This document shows, piece after piece, positions 18,409 to 26,803 of a DNA stretch of 59,785 bases. The position numbers and the translations under genes were made by a program. The DNA is taken from the NCBI GenBank assembly GCA_036338435.1, contig JAYZCG010000012.1:1-59785 (forward strand). The letters run 5' to 3'. The stretch is from JAPYTY01 sp036338435 (GTDB lineage: Bacteria; Acidobacteriota; UBA6911; RPQK01; JADFOI01). How positions within the stretch are numbered: the stretch's first letter is position 1; each line of letters begins with the position of its first letter. The notes below the pieces were generated by a model. That model did no database searches, had not been told where the DNA came from, and saw only the letters and a list, made by a program, of their open reading frames with translations.

Positions 18409-18438
18409 ACAATACAGCTGCACAACAGAACACGTCAA
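18409..18438 (-). promoter_or_regulatory. Possible promoter for tRNA-Val and the thrS block
   Basis: On the minus strand TTGACG (18438-18433) and TATTGT (18414-18409) are separated by 18 nt. Transcription would start about 30-35 nt before the tRNA. The -35 is good and the -10 moderate. This is a motif match only. Confidence 0.4.
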
Positions 18439-18663
18439 ACTGCACACACAGGCAGTCATCCATTCTCTCTTGCATGTACTCTAAATTTAACTTTCCACAT
18501 CACGGCTAAGACCATCCAAATATCGCTCGGGCGAAGTCCACCTGTTTACAGCGAACCCCGCCTAAGCTAGAACGGATAAAGATCTCAACCACGCACGATG
18601 CCCTAGCATCTCAATGAACATACGGCCAGGAGGCTAGAGAATGTGAGTTGGAATCAACCGACT

Positions 18664-18933
18664 TTAAAGGGCGTCTTTGAGCGCCTTACCAGCCGAAAAC
18701 TTCGGCACTGTTCTTGCTGGAATATGAATCGGCTGACCGGTTTGAGGATTCCTGCCCATGCGCGCTCCTCGGTGAGAGGCCGAAAAAGTACCAAACCCGA
18801 CGATCGTGACTTTGTCGTTACCCTGCAAAGAACTCGTAACACTGCTCACAAAAGCATCCAGAGCTTGCTGAGCCTGGGCCTTTGTAATACCCGCCGTATT
18901 TGCCATTGCATCAACCAATTGAGCTTTGTTCAT
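18664..18933 (-). CDS. HU-family DNA-binding protein
   Basis: HU is a dimeric nucleoid protein that bends DNA. The 89-residue protein shows the family start MNKAQLVDAMA, the GFGTFSASHRGARMGRNPQTG arm region and the C-terminal FSAGKALKDAL. An ideal AGGAGG precedes the ATG at 18933, consistent with high expression. It follows the S41-like gene by 38 nt and may share its transcript. The 296 bp between it and the tRNA shows only the possible promoter above. Confidence 0.96.
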   Translation of the reverse strand: MNKAQLVDAMANTAGITKAQAQQALDAFVSSVTSSLQGNDKVTIVGFGTFSASHRGARMGRNPQTGQPIHIPARTVPKFSAGKALKDAL

Positions 18934-18971
18934 CTCTCCTCCTTAAGTTGTTAGATGTGTTTAGTAGGAAC

Positions 18972-20231
18972 TCATGCGGCCTTCATTAGCAACTGTCCAC
19001 GCACTTGCTTAAGACCATCTTCAAATTGTGCATCCCTGATTGCTTTGTTTAACTTCTTATAAAAATCATCACCGAAAGTCGTTTCAAAATCATCGTTAGC
19101 GTTATCAAAATAGAAGTTCGTGACCAACTCGGGACTAGGAGATTGGATTTCTGGAGAAATTCCCGAATCTCTCTGTTTCCTATCCTGAACCGGTTTGCCT
19201 GAGGAGCGGTAAAAAAGCTCCGTTAACACTTCGAACACTGAACCATCCTCTAGATAGAATAATGTCTGTACAGACCCTTGTCCATCAGTTCTCTCACCTA
19301 CAGTATCACCAATGCCGTGATCTTTCACAGATGCCGCAACAACTTCGGCAGGTCCACTAGTTCCACCATCAATCAAAAGTGCTATCCGAACGCCCGCAAG
19401 TAGGGGCTCTGTCGTAGAGATAAATTCGGTTCTCTCACCATCACGCCCACCCACTGACACAATGACGACATTCAGGGGTAAAAACAGATCACTGATCTGG
19501 ACTGCTTCCTCTAAAGTTCCGCTTGCCGCCCCTCTTAAATCCACTACCAATCCACCAATACCGGAAGATCTCAACATCTTCAACTTGGCAGAAACTGTTT
19601 CGGCAACACCTTTCTGCAGGTGTGGAATGGTTAACACGCCGATTCCATCTTCAATAATCCGGGCTGAAACCTCGGGTAAAGTCAGTTCCTCTCTCATCAG
19701 TTCCATCGGAGCCGGCACTGACCTACGAGCTCGGATCACGCGAAGATTAACCGAACTTCCCTCGTCTCCGATTAATAATTTCCTGGCTTCCCAAAGACTT
19801 ATTTCGGTAGTTCGCTGACCATCAATGGTCTCCAACAAATCTCCAGTCCTCAAACCCCTTTGATAGGCTGGACTACCAGGCAATGTAGAGACGATATATG
19901 CATAACCATAGCGGTGGGAAAGAATAATGCCGGGATTTGCTGTTTTGCCAGCTTTGTCTTTTTCCATCGCCTTATAAATCTCACCATCCACGAAACTCGA
20001 ATATGGATCCAACGCCTCCATCATTCCGTGCAGCCCTCCCCACATCGCACGTTTCAAATCAGGTTGCTCCACATAGTTCTGCTTGACTTTGTCGAGAACA
20101 TCAGTAAACACCCTCAAAGCCTTGTATGTATCATCTCTGGCCGACACCCGATCCAACAGTCCCCCCACTAAAGCGTAGGCAACAAAAAGCGAAGAGAGTA
20201 AAATGACACTGATCTTTGTTCTACTAAGCAT
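18972..20231 (-). CDS. S41 (CtpA/Prc-like) protein, catalytic dyad apparently lost
   Basis: The 419-residue protein has an N-terminal signal/anchor (about 7-27), the LDPYSSF motif that precedes the PDZ domain in CtpA proteases, a PDZ domain (about 95-170, with RGLRTGDLLETIDG) and an S41 domain (VVDLRG at about 229). In E. coli Prc the nucleophile Ser430 lies 3 residues before a conserved Glu and the base Lys455 lies 25 after the Ser. Aligning TSGPAEVVAASVKD and GERTDGQGSVQ to this pattern puts Gly293 at the Ser position and Gln318 at the Lys position; Asp304 is kept. Ser292 is adjacent. It may be an inactive scaffold, or use another Ser. HU lies downstream. Confidence 0.85.
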   Translation of the reverse strand: MLSRTKISVILLSSLFVAYALVGGLLDRVSARDDTYKALRVFTDVLDKVKQNYVEQPDLKRAMWGGLHGMMEALDPYSSFVDGEIYKAMEKDKAGKTANPGIILSHRYGYAYIVSTLPGSPAYQRGLRTGDLLETIDGQRTTEISLWEARKLLIGDEGSSVNLRVIRARRSVPAPMELMREELTLPEVSARIIEDGIGVLTIPHLQKGVAETVSAKLKMLRSSGIGGLVVDLRGAASGTLEEAVQISDLFLPLNVVIVSVGGRDGERTEFISTTEPLLAGVRIALLIDGGTSGPAEVVAASVKDHGIGDTVGERTDGQGSVQTLFYLEDGSVFEVLTELFYRSSGKPVQDRKQRDSGISPEIQSPSPELVTNFYFDNANDDFETTFGDDFYKKLNKAIRDAQFEDGLKQVRGQLLMKAA

Positions 20232-20267
20232 TAATTTACCTGAACATTGAGACGTATCCGAGCTATG

Positions 20268-20296
20268 ATTATAACGTAGGGTATTTCCGGCAACAA
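20268..20296 (-). promoter_or_regulatory. Sigma-70-type promoter for the S41-like gene
   Basis: On the minus strand TTGTTG (20296-20291) and a perfect TATAAT (20273-20268) are spaced by 17 nt. The -10 ends 36 nt before the ATG at 20231, which also has AGGT at normal spacing. The ruvX start lies on the other side of this divergent spacer. Confidence 0.6.
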
Positions 20297-20335
20297 TACA
20301 AAAGATACGTCAAACGGCCATTTTAAGCTTTTTGT

Positions 20336-20749
20336 ATGACTAGATGGATGTCCTTAGATGTCGGATCGAAAAAAATTGGCATTGCCATAACCGATCCCTC
20401 GAAAATAATCGCACGGCCCCTGACGACCTTGTTCCGAACAACAAGGAAAGCTGATGTTCAGACAATTTCCCAGCTTATGAATACCCACCAAGTAGACAAG
20501 CTCATCGTCGGCATGCCCAAACACCTAGGAGGTGAACATAGCGCCACGCTTGAGGTCATTAGACCCCTCGTCGAGGATTTAAAAACAGTGGTTAAAGTGC
20601 CTATTGAGTGGGCGGAAGAACGCCTGTCTACCAAATGTGCTGAAGAATTAATGGCAGAGGTGGGCTTAAGTTTAGATGAGCGACACAACAAGCGTGACGA
20701 ATACGCAGCGGCGGTAATCCTACAGTGGTACCTAGAAGAATCTCAGTAA
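20336..20749 (+). CDS. ruvX: Putative pre-16S rRNA nuclease RuvX/YqgF
   Basis: RuvX/YqgF is a small RNase H-fold nuclease implicated in 16S rRNA 5'-end maturation. The 137-residue protein has SLDVGSKKIGIA (first acidic residue), VGMPKHLGG, WAEERLST (Glu) and DEYAAAVILQWYL (last Asp), all family hallmarks. It is the first gene of a plus-strand run and overlaps mltG by 25 nt; ruvX-mltG pairs are common. No Shine-Dalgarno is visible before the ATG. Confidence 0.94.
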   Translation: MTRWMSLDVGSKKIGIAITDPSKIIARPLTTLFRTTRKADVQTISQLMNTHQVDKLIVGMPKHLGGEHSATLEVIRPLVEDLKTVVKVPIEWAEERLSTKCAEELMAEVGLSLDERHNKRDEYAAAVILQWYLEESQ

Positions 20750-21768
20750 AGAAACGGATCAAATCTCTGCAGACTTTTGCAATGGCATTAGGTCTAATAG
20801 CTTTGCCCATAGCGGTCCTCCTTCTATGGTTTGTTAGCCAGGTCACTCTTTCCTACAAAGGCTATCCTGGACCTTCACGCATCGTCCTTATTGAACGAGG
20901 CTGGACGCTTCAAAAAATCGCCGACACTCTCAACTCTCAAGGTATCATCCATTCCTCTCATGTCTTCCGTTGGTATATCCAACTGGCTTTTGACCCTTCT
21001 TCACTGAAAGCTGGTGAATATCAATTCGAGGGACCACAAAATTTGTCTGCAGTATTCAAAAAAATACGCTCTGGAAAAGTCCATCATCGCCGAATCACAA
21101 TTCCCGAAGGATTGACTCAAAAGGAAATCGCCAAACGTCTTGAAGCAAAAGGGTTTGGAGATGAAGACAAATTTCTTCAGGCCATGAAAAAAACTGATCT
21201 GATCAATGACTGGGATCCACTGGCCAAGCAAAACTTGGAAGGCTATCTCTTTCCTGAAACATATTTCTTCAACCGTGAAGCAGACGAACAAAAAATAGTC
21301 CAATCAATGGTCGATTACTTTCGTCAACACTGGACTACAGCGCATTCTATCCGATCTGAAGAACTAAATCTTTCAATTCGTGAGGTTGTCATACTAGCCT
21401 CATTGATTGAGAAGGAAACAGGCTTAGACAGAGAACGTTCACTGATTTCTGCAGTGTTCCAGAACCGCTTGAAACAAAATCTGAGACTTGCTTCTGACCC
21501 AACGGTTATCTATGCAGTTGCACTGATCAAAGAGTTTGACGGCATTATCCATCAAAGCGACCTCAATCTAGATTCACCTTACAATACCTATATATACCCC
21601 GGACTACCACCTGGACCAATTTCTAATCCAGGACTTCGATCCATCGAAGCCGTACTTTACCCTGCTGATGTCGATTATCTCTATTTTGTTGCCACCAACG
21701 ATGGCGCTCACTTTTTTTCAGACAACTACCAGGATCACAGCCGTGCGGTCGAAAAGTATCAACGTTAG
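20725..21768 (+). CDS. mltG: Endolytic murein transglycosylase MltG (YceG)
   Basis: MltG cuts nascent peptidoglycan in the membrane and is thought to end glycan chains. The 347-residue protein has a basic N-terminus (RRISVKKRIK), one membrane helix (about 18-38), a LysM-like segment and the YceG domain with ASLIEKETGLDRERSLISAVF, whose first Glu is catalytic, then LASDPTVIYA and YNTYIYPGLPPGPI. The GTG at 20725, inside ruvX, is chosen because it retains the positive residues before the helix. An ATG at 20782 is the alternative. Confidence 0.95.
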   Translation: MVPRRISVKKRIKSLQTFAMALGLIALPIAVLLLWFVSQVTLSYKGYPGPSRIVLIERGWTLQKIADTLNSQGIIHSSHVFRWYIQLAFDPSSLKAGEYQFEGPQNLSAVFKKIRSGKVHHRRITIPEGLTQKEIAKRLEAKGFGDEDKFLQAMKKTDLINDWDPLAKQNLEGYLFPETYFFNREADEQKIVQSMVDYFRQHWTTAHSIRSEELNLSIREVVILASLIEKETGLDRERSLISAVFQNRLKQNLRLASDPTVIYAVALIKEFDGIIHQSDLNLDSPYNTYIYPGLPPGPISNPGLRSIEAVLYPADVDYLYFVATNDGAHFFSDNYQDHSRAVEKYQR

Positions 21769-21813
21769 TCCTTAATTGCCTAAACAATTAGTCGATAATG
21801 ATAGACTAGCCCC

Positions 21814-22413
21814 GTGATCCTTTACCGACACCTTTCATTGATTATTCCCATTTCCATCGCTCTATCCACAACAGGAGTCTTGCAGAGTCAGAAGCAACTC
21901 ACCCCTTCTCCTCTGAGAATGGATATCCCCTTCGATGCTGCCTGGGATGGAATGCTTCTGACACTCACAGAAAACAATTTTGCAATTCTTCGCCAAAACC
22001 GCAGCCAAGGGTCGATACTGAGTGACTTTCGAGAATACAGTTCAGGGCCCCTAACAGAACGTCACATCGGAAAGATCGGAACAACTCCAAAGCTGGTAGA
22101 TGGAGAATGGCTCCGAGTGCAGTATCAGTACGAAGTTGTAGTGGAGTTAATTACAGAACGGGAAACAGTTCTCACTGTATACACCAACATTTCTGCTCTC
22201 AAGCGCACGTTCCTAGGCGTAGAGGATTGGATAACAATCGAGCCCACAGGCAAGCTGGAGACAGAGTTGCTAATGAAGTTTGGAAAACTCTTATTTGGAG
22301 GGGCATTTAGCCTGCCAGAAACTAAAAAATCCTACCAAGATAGAGAACCGGTCTATGTTCCCAACCCAGTGGAACGAATACCCAAAGTTATCGGACCTGA
22401 ACGCATTCCCTGA
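21814..22413 (+). CDS. Exported protein of unknown function, possible BamC-like domain
   Basis: The 199-residue protein starts with GTG and a signal-peptide-like segment (LSLIIPISIALSTTGVLQSQ). The mature part begins with FDAAWDGMLLTLTENNFAILRQNRSQG. This helix-then-strand pattern occurs in BamC-like and related envelope domains, but I do not recognise a family with confidence. The C-terminus is rich in Pro and charged residues. It lies 45 nt after mltG, before another unknown membrane protein. Confidence 0.6.
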   Translation: MILYRHLSLIIPISIALSTTGVLQSQKQLTPSPLRMDIPFDAAWDGMLLTLTENNFAILRQNRSQGSILSDFREYSSGPLTERHIGKIGTTPKLVDGEWLRVQYQYEVVVELITERETVLTVYTNISALKRTFLGVEDWITIEPTGKLETELLMKFGKLLFGGAFSLPETKKSYQDREPVYVPNPVERIPKVIGPERIP

Positions 22414-22481
22414 TTACGTCAAACATTAAAACCTGACACGGGTTGCACCGATTCGTTGTATGGAAAGATAATTCGCATTTG

Positions 22482-23144
22482 ATGAACGATCAAATTCTTC
22501 AAGTTCTGGATCAATCACTGAAACTATCCCTGTGGGCATTCATAGCAAGCTTTGTTACCTGTCTTGCTTTCATCATCTTCCGGCTAAAAGCCCGACGAGA
22601 TACATTGGAACGTTACAAGAAACGGGAATTCGATGAAGTCTATGAACGTGAGATGACGGATACAGAGGCTGAGAATCAACCTCATCGACCTCTTCACCTA
22701 TTCAATCAATTGCCGATGGTAATGCGAGCCATAGGGTTTTCTTTTCTCCTCGCCACAGTATGCTTCTTGATAGTTGGCTTCACTCCATTTTCTCCATGGG
22801 TTAATTTCTCTAACTTAGCCGTTGATGAAAGTACTCCGCTAAGATTGACGTTTCTTAACTATGAACGCTTTCATGACGGATTCTCACTCCAGGGTGAGGT
22901 CTGGAATCAAAGTCAGACACCCATTGAAGGGGTGCAGGCCATCGTCCAGATATGGAAATCTGAACAAGAACTTTTAGAACAATTCCCCGTGATCGTTGAA
23001 CCCGATCCATTACCCGCTGAAGCTCCCGGTTCTTTTGTCTTTCGGTATACCAAGAGCTCTCCATTTCGGTACGGCTACCAAGTCATCTTCCAGTCCAGCA
23101 AAGGGATTGAAATTCCTCACGCCAAAGGGTTTGATGTTGAGTAG
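22482..23144 (+). CDS. Two-helix membrane protein with C-terminal FxLYD/DUF3426-like domain
   Basis: From the ATG at 22482 the product has 220 residues. One membrane helix lies at about 14-32 (SLWAFIASFVTCLAFIIF), then a charged cytoplasmic loop, then a second helix near 83-103 (AIGFSFLLATVCFLIVGF). The C-terminal 100 residues (LTFLNYERFHDGFSLQGEVWN...) look like the FxLYD/DUF3426 beta-sandwich found outside the membrane in several families. A TTG at 22443 would add 13 residues. The gene overlaps the following ABC exporter by 11 nt, hinting at coupling. No function is assigned. Confidence 0.65.
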   Translation: MNDQILQVLDQSLKLSLWAFIASFVTCLAFIIFRLKARRDTLERYKKREFDEVYEREMTDTEAENQPHRPLHLFNQLPMVMRAIGFSFLLATVCFLIVGFTPFSPWVNFSNLAVDESTPLRLTFLNYERFHDGFSLQGEVWNQSQTPIEGVQAIVQIWKSEQELLEQFPVIVEPDPLPAEAPGSFVFRYTKSSPFRYGYQVIFQSSKGIEIPHAKGFDVE

Positions 23145-24918
23145 TACGCACTCCAAGAACAGTACTCTTTGGGCAAACTACTCTGGGCACCACCTGTTAA
23201 GCCTGCTCCCCTACCTCCAAAAATACCGCAAAACAATGATCATCGGCGCTATGATGGTATTCATAACCAACGTAGCTGCGGTTATCTCTCCCTGGATACT
23301 GCGCAATGCCATCGACCATCTTTTTCAAGAATTAACCAGAGACATTCTCCTCTTTTACAGCGCCCTAATAATCGGAGTAAGTCTAGTGGAAGGAATGTTC
23401 CGATTCTTAATGAGACGAATCCTAATTGGTGCCTCCCGCGATATCGAATACGATCTTCGTAACGACTTATTTGCACACTTACAAACGCTCTCACCAAGTT
23501 ATTACCATCGTCATCCTACTGGCGACATTATGTCTCGAGCAACAAACGATCTAAATGCCGTCCGTATGGTTCTTGGCCCTGGCATTATGTACTCCATCAA
23601 CACGCTCTTCAAAGCCGCGTTGACCATCGGTATCTTGATCACAATCAATCTCCCACTGGCTTTCTTAACTCTACTCCCACTACTAGCAGTTAGTTTCTCA
23701 GCCAAATATTTCGGTAAACAAATACACAAAAGATTTGAAAAGATACAAGAACAATTTTCAGCACTAACCAACTTGGCCCAGGAGAATGTTTCTGGAATTC
23801 GTGTGGTCAAAGCGTATAGTCAGGAAAAGGCCTTTATTGAACGCTTCCGGAAAACCAATGATGATTACATGAATCGAAGTCTTTCGTTGGTAAAAGTTTG
23901 GGGCATATTCAACCCTCTACTGACTTTCCTGCTGGGGCTCTCTGCAGCGTCCCTGCTCTGGTACGGTGGACGTCAAGTTATCGAGGGCTCCATCTCAGTT
24001 GGAGACTTTGTTGCTTTCATGGCTTATCTGGCAATGCTGACCTGGCCTACCATTGCCCTAGGATGGGTTCTCAATATTTTTGAACGTGGTTCTGCCTCAA
24101 TGGGACGGATTAACACAATCTTCCAGTCCCAATCCGACATCAGAGATGAACAACCTCATCATATCTCCACTCTTGAGGGACACATTCAAATTAAGAATCT
24201 AACTTTCTCCTACAACGGAACTCCTGCCCTCAAGGATATTAATGTGAACATACGTGCCGGTCATATCCTAGCCATTGTGGGAAAAACTGGAAGTGGTAAG
24301 TCGACCTTCGTCAATCTAATTTCGCGTCTCTATTTAGTGCCACGAGAAACGATCTTTATTGATGGTCTTGATATCAACGATATTCCCCTGGAAACCTTGA
24401 GGAAAAATATAGGTTACGTTCCCCAAGAAACCTTCCTTTTTTCTGAGACGGTAGAGGAGAATATCGCTTTTGGCTGTCCGAATACGAACTTTGAATCAAT
24501 CGAATCAATCTCTAGAACAAGTAATATCTGGCCTGATATTCAAGATTTCCCGAAAAAATTCAAGACCTTTGTGGGAGAGCGCGGCATCACCTTATCGGGA
24601 GGACAAAGACAGCGGATTGCAATTAGCCGTGCACTTTTGGTCGATCCACAAATCTTGATACTAGATGATGCTCTCTCCAGCGTTGACACATATACGGAAG
24701 AGAGCATCCTTGAAAATTTGACGGGAGAATTGAACAAACGCACGGTCATTTTAATTTCTCACAGAATCTCAACGGTCAAAATTGCAGATCAAATCCTCGT
24801 ACTTGACGACGGTTCAATCGTAGAAAGAGGGACACATAAAGAGCTTCTCAGCGCAAGAGGACATTATGCAGATCTCTACGAGAAACAGCTACTCAAGGAC
24901 GCGTTGGAAGTAGAATGA
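23134..24918 (+). CDS. ABC exporter half-transporter, degenerate-site subunit
   Basis: A six-helix exporter domain fused to an ABC ATPase, 594 residues from the ATG at 23134 (AAAGGG lies just before it). Walker A GKTGSGKST is near residue 385, signature LSGGQ near 487 and Walker B LILDDALSSVD near 510. The residue after Walker B is Asp, not the catalytic Glu. This is the pattern of the first subunit in heterodimeric exporters such as TM287/288 or LmrCD. Its stop overlaps the next gene by 4 nt (ATGA). Substrate is unknown; drugs or lipids are usual guesses. Confidence 0.93.
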   Translation: MLSSTHSKNSTLWANYSGHHLLSLLPYLQKYRKTMIIGAMMVFITNVAAVISPWILRNAIDHLFQELTRDILLFYSALIIGVSLVEGMFRFLMRRILIGASRDIEYDLRNDLFAHLQTLSPSYYHRHPTGDIMSRATNDLNAVRMVLGPGIMYSINTLFKAALTIGILITINLPLAFLTLLPLLAVSFSAKYFGKQIHKRFEKIQEQFSALTNLAQENVSGIRVVKAYSQEKAFIERFRKTNDDYMNRSLSLVKVWGIFNPLLTFLLGLSAASLLWYGGRQVIEGSISVGDFVAFMAYLAMLTWPTIALGWVLNIFERGSASMGRINTIFQSQSDIRDEQPHHISTLEGHIQIKNLTFSYNGTPALKDINVNIRAGHILAIVGKTGSGKSTFVNLISRLYLVPRETIFIDGLDINDIPLETLRKNIGYVPQETFLFSETVEENIAFGCPNTNFESIESISRTSNIWPDIQDFPKKFKTFVGERGITLSGGQRQRIAISRALLVDPQILILDDALSSVDTYTEESILENLTGELNKRTVILISHRISTVKIADQILVLDDGSIVERGTHKELLSARGHYADLYEKQLLKDALEVE

Positions 24919-26726
24919 ACGAATATCACACAGAGGAAATCCTGGGCAAGGCTTACGATGCCCGACTCATCCGAAGATTATTAAAGTATCTTTCTCCGTA
25001 TCGGCGTGTAGTCGCAATCTCTATCGTTCTTCTAGTGATTGTATCGGGCCTTCGACTAGCTGGCCCTTATCTAACTTTGGTAGCAATCGATAGGTATATC
25101 AGCACCGGTGACCCCATGGGCCTCACTTCAATTGCTCTGTTGTACCTGCTGGTCCTGATCATGCAGTTCGTCTTTTCATTTCTGCACACTTACTTGATGC
25201 ATTGGACTGGACAAAAGATTATGTATGATCTTCGTATGGAGATCTTTGCTCATGTCCAAAGACTTCATATGCAGTATTTCGACCAAAATCCAGTAGGCCG
25301 TCTGATTACGCGCATGACCACAGACGTGGATGTCCTGAATGAACTATTCACCGCAGGTGTTGTCAGCATTTTTGGAGATGTTTTTTCATTGGGCGGCATT
25401 GTTTTGGTAATGCTTTGGCTGAATTGGAAACTAGCCTTGGTCTGCTTCTCTGTAATCCCTCTTTTGTTCATTGCCACTGTGATATTCAAAATGAAGATCA
25501 GAGGATCCTATCGAAAAGTCCGACAAAGTGTGGCCAGAATCAATGCCTTTTTGCAAGAGAACATAACTGGGATGTCCGTGGTTCAACTATTTGTTCAAAG
25601 TAGGAGAAAACATCAACAGTTTGACGCACACAATCAAGAATATCGCCTAGCCAACCTCCAATCTATCCTGTACCACGGAGTGTTTTATCCGGTGGTCAAC
25701 TTAATTGGAGTGATCGCCATTGCCCTAATTATTTGGTACGGCGGGAACCAGGTCTTAGCTGGGATGTTGACTCTGGGAGCACTGGTAGCATTCATACAGT
25801 ATTCCGAACAATTTTATAAACCCATCAGTGATCTTAGCGAAAAGATCAATATCTTACAAAATGCTATGGCTAGTTCAGAACGTATTTTTAAGCTCCTTGA
25901 TACTGAACCCAAAATTGTCCCACCGGTGAAACCGCAGAACCCTGGGACAATACAGGGAAAAATCGAATTTAATCGTGTTTGGTTTGGATACCATCCTGAC
26001 ACACCAATTCTCAAAAATATTTCTCTGACGATAGAACCAGGAGAAAAAGTAGCGATCGTAGGCTCAACTGGATCCGGTAAGTCCACCTTAATTAATCTGC
26101 TTTGCCGATTCTACGACATTCAGACAGGAGAAATACGCATCGATAATGTCCCAATACAAAATCTAGATCTAGAACTACTTCACCAGTCCATTGCGGTTGT
26201 CCTTCAGGATGTTTTTCTCTTTAGAGGAACCGTTCGTGAGAACATTAGCCTTTGGGGAAAATCTAACCAGGAGGATCAGGTAGAGAAAGCCGCTCGGCAG
26301 GTCAACATCCACCCATACATTGAAGCTTCTCCTGAAGGCTACAACTCTCTTGTGGCTGAAAGAGGAGCTGGTTTTTCCGTAGGGCAAAGGCAACTTCTCG
26401 CCTTTGCCCGAGCCCTTGCTCACAATCCCAAGATACTGATCCTGGATGAAGCCACCTCCTCCGTTGACACTGAAACAGAGTATTTAATTCAGGATGCACT
26501 TCATCAATTGATGGAAAATCGTAGCTCATTAATCATTGCCCATCGCCTCTCCACAATACAGGATTGCGACCGCATCATTGTCCTGCACAAAGGAGAAATC
26601 CAAGAAGAGGGATCTCACTTCGAGCTTCTGAAAAAACAAGGTATTTACTACAAACTCTACCAATTGCAATACAAAGATCAACTCATGAACCCGCCAGCTA
26701 CAGGACAAGCACCCGACAGTTCTTAG
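24915..26726 (+). CDS. ABC exporter half-transporter, canonical-Glu subunit
   Basis: The partner of the preceding exporter, 603 residues with the same exporter plus ATPase layout. Walker A GSTGSGKST lies near 382 and Walker B LILDEATSSVD near 508, with the catalytic Glu kept. The signature is FSVGQRQLL instead of LSGGQ. Together the pair would form one competent and one degenerate ATP site: this Glu pairs with the partner's LSGGQ, and this altered signature faces the partner's Asp. Start and stop overlap (ATGA) shows translational coupling. It ends convergent to the sugar transferase. Confidence 0.93.
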   Translation: MNEYHTEEILGKAYDARLIRRLLKYLSPYRRVVAISIVLLVIVSGLRLAGPYLTLVAIDRYISTGDPMGLTSIALLYLLVLIMQFVFSFLHTYLMHWTGQKIMYDLRMEIFAHVQRLHMQYFDQNPVGRLITRMTTDVDVLNELFTAGVVSIFGDVFSLGGIVLVMLWLNWKLALVCFSVIPLLFIATVIFKMKIRGSYRKVRQSVARINAFLQENITGMSVVQLFVQSRRKHQQFDAHNQEYRLANLQSILYHGVFYPVVNLIGVIAIALIIWYGGNQVLAGMLTLGALVAFIQYSEQFYKPISDLSEKINILQNAMASSERIFKLLDTEPKIVPPVKPQNPGTIQGKIEFNRVWFGYHPDTPILKNISLTIEPGEKVAIVGSTGSGKSTLINLLCRFYDIQTGEIRIDNVPIQNLDLELLHQSIAVVLQDVFLFRGTVRENISLWGKSNQEDQVEKAARQVNIHPYIEASPEGYNSLVAERGAGFSVGQRQLLAFARALAHNPKILILDEATSSVDTETEYLIQDALHQLMENRSSLIIAHRLSTIQDCDRIIVLHKGEIQEEGSHFELLKKQGIYYKLYQLQYKDQLMNPPATGQAPDSS

Positions 26727-26803
26727 AGACTGTCCATTGCTATTAGGAAAACGGATAACATAACGAATGTTGCTGGGTAACAGAAATCAGATGACTAGCT
26801 TTT

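Noticed and set aside
18368..18663. Additional small RNA between HU and tRNA-Val
   Set aside because: A GC-rich patch near 18530-18570 can form short pairings, but no extended stem or known RNA motif appears.
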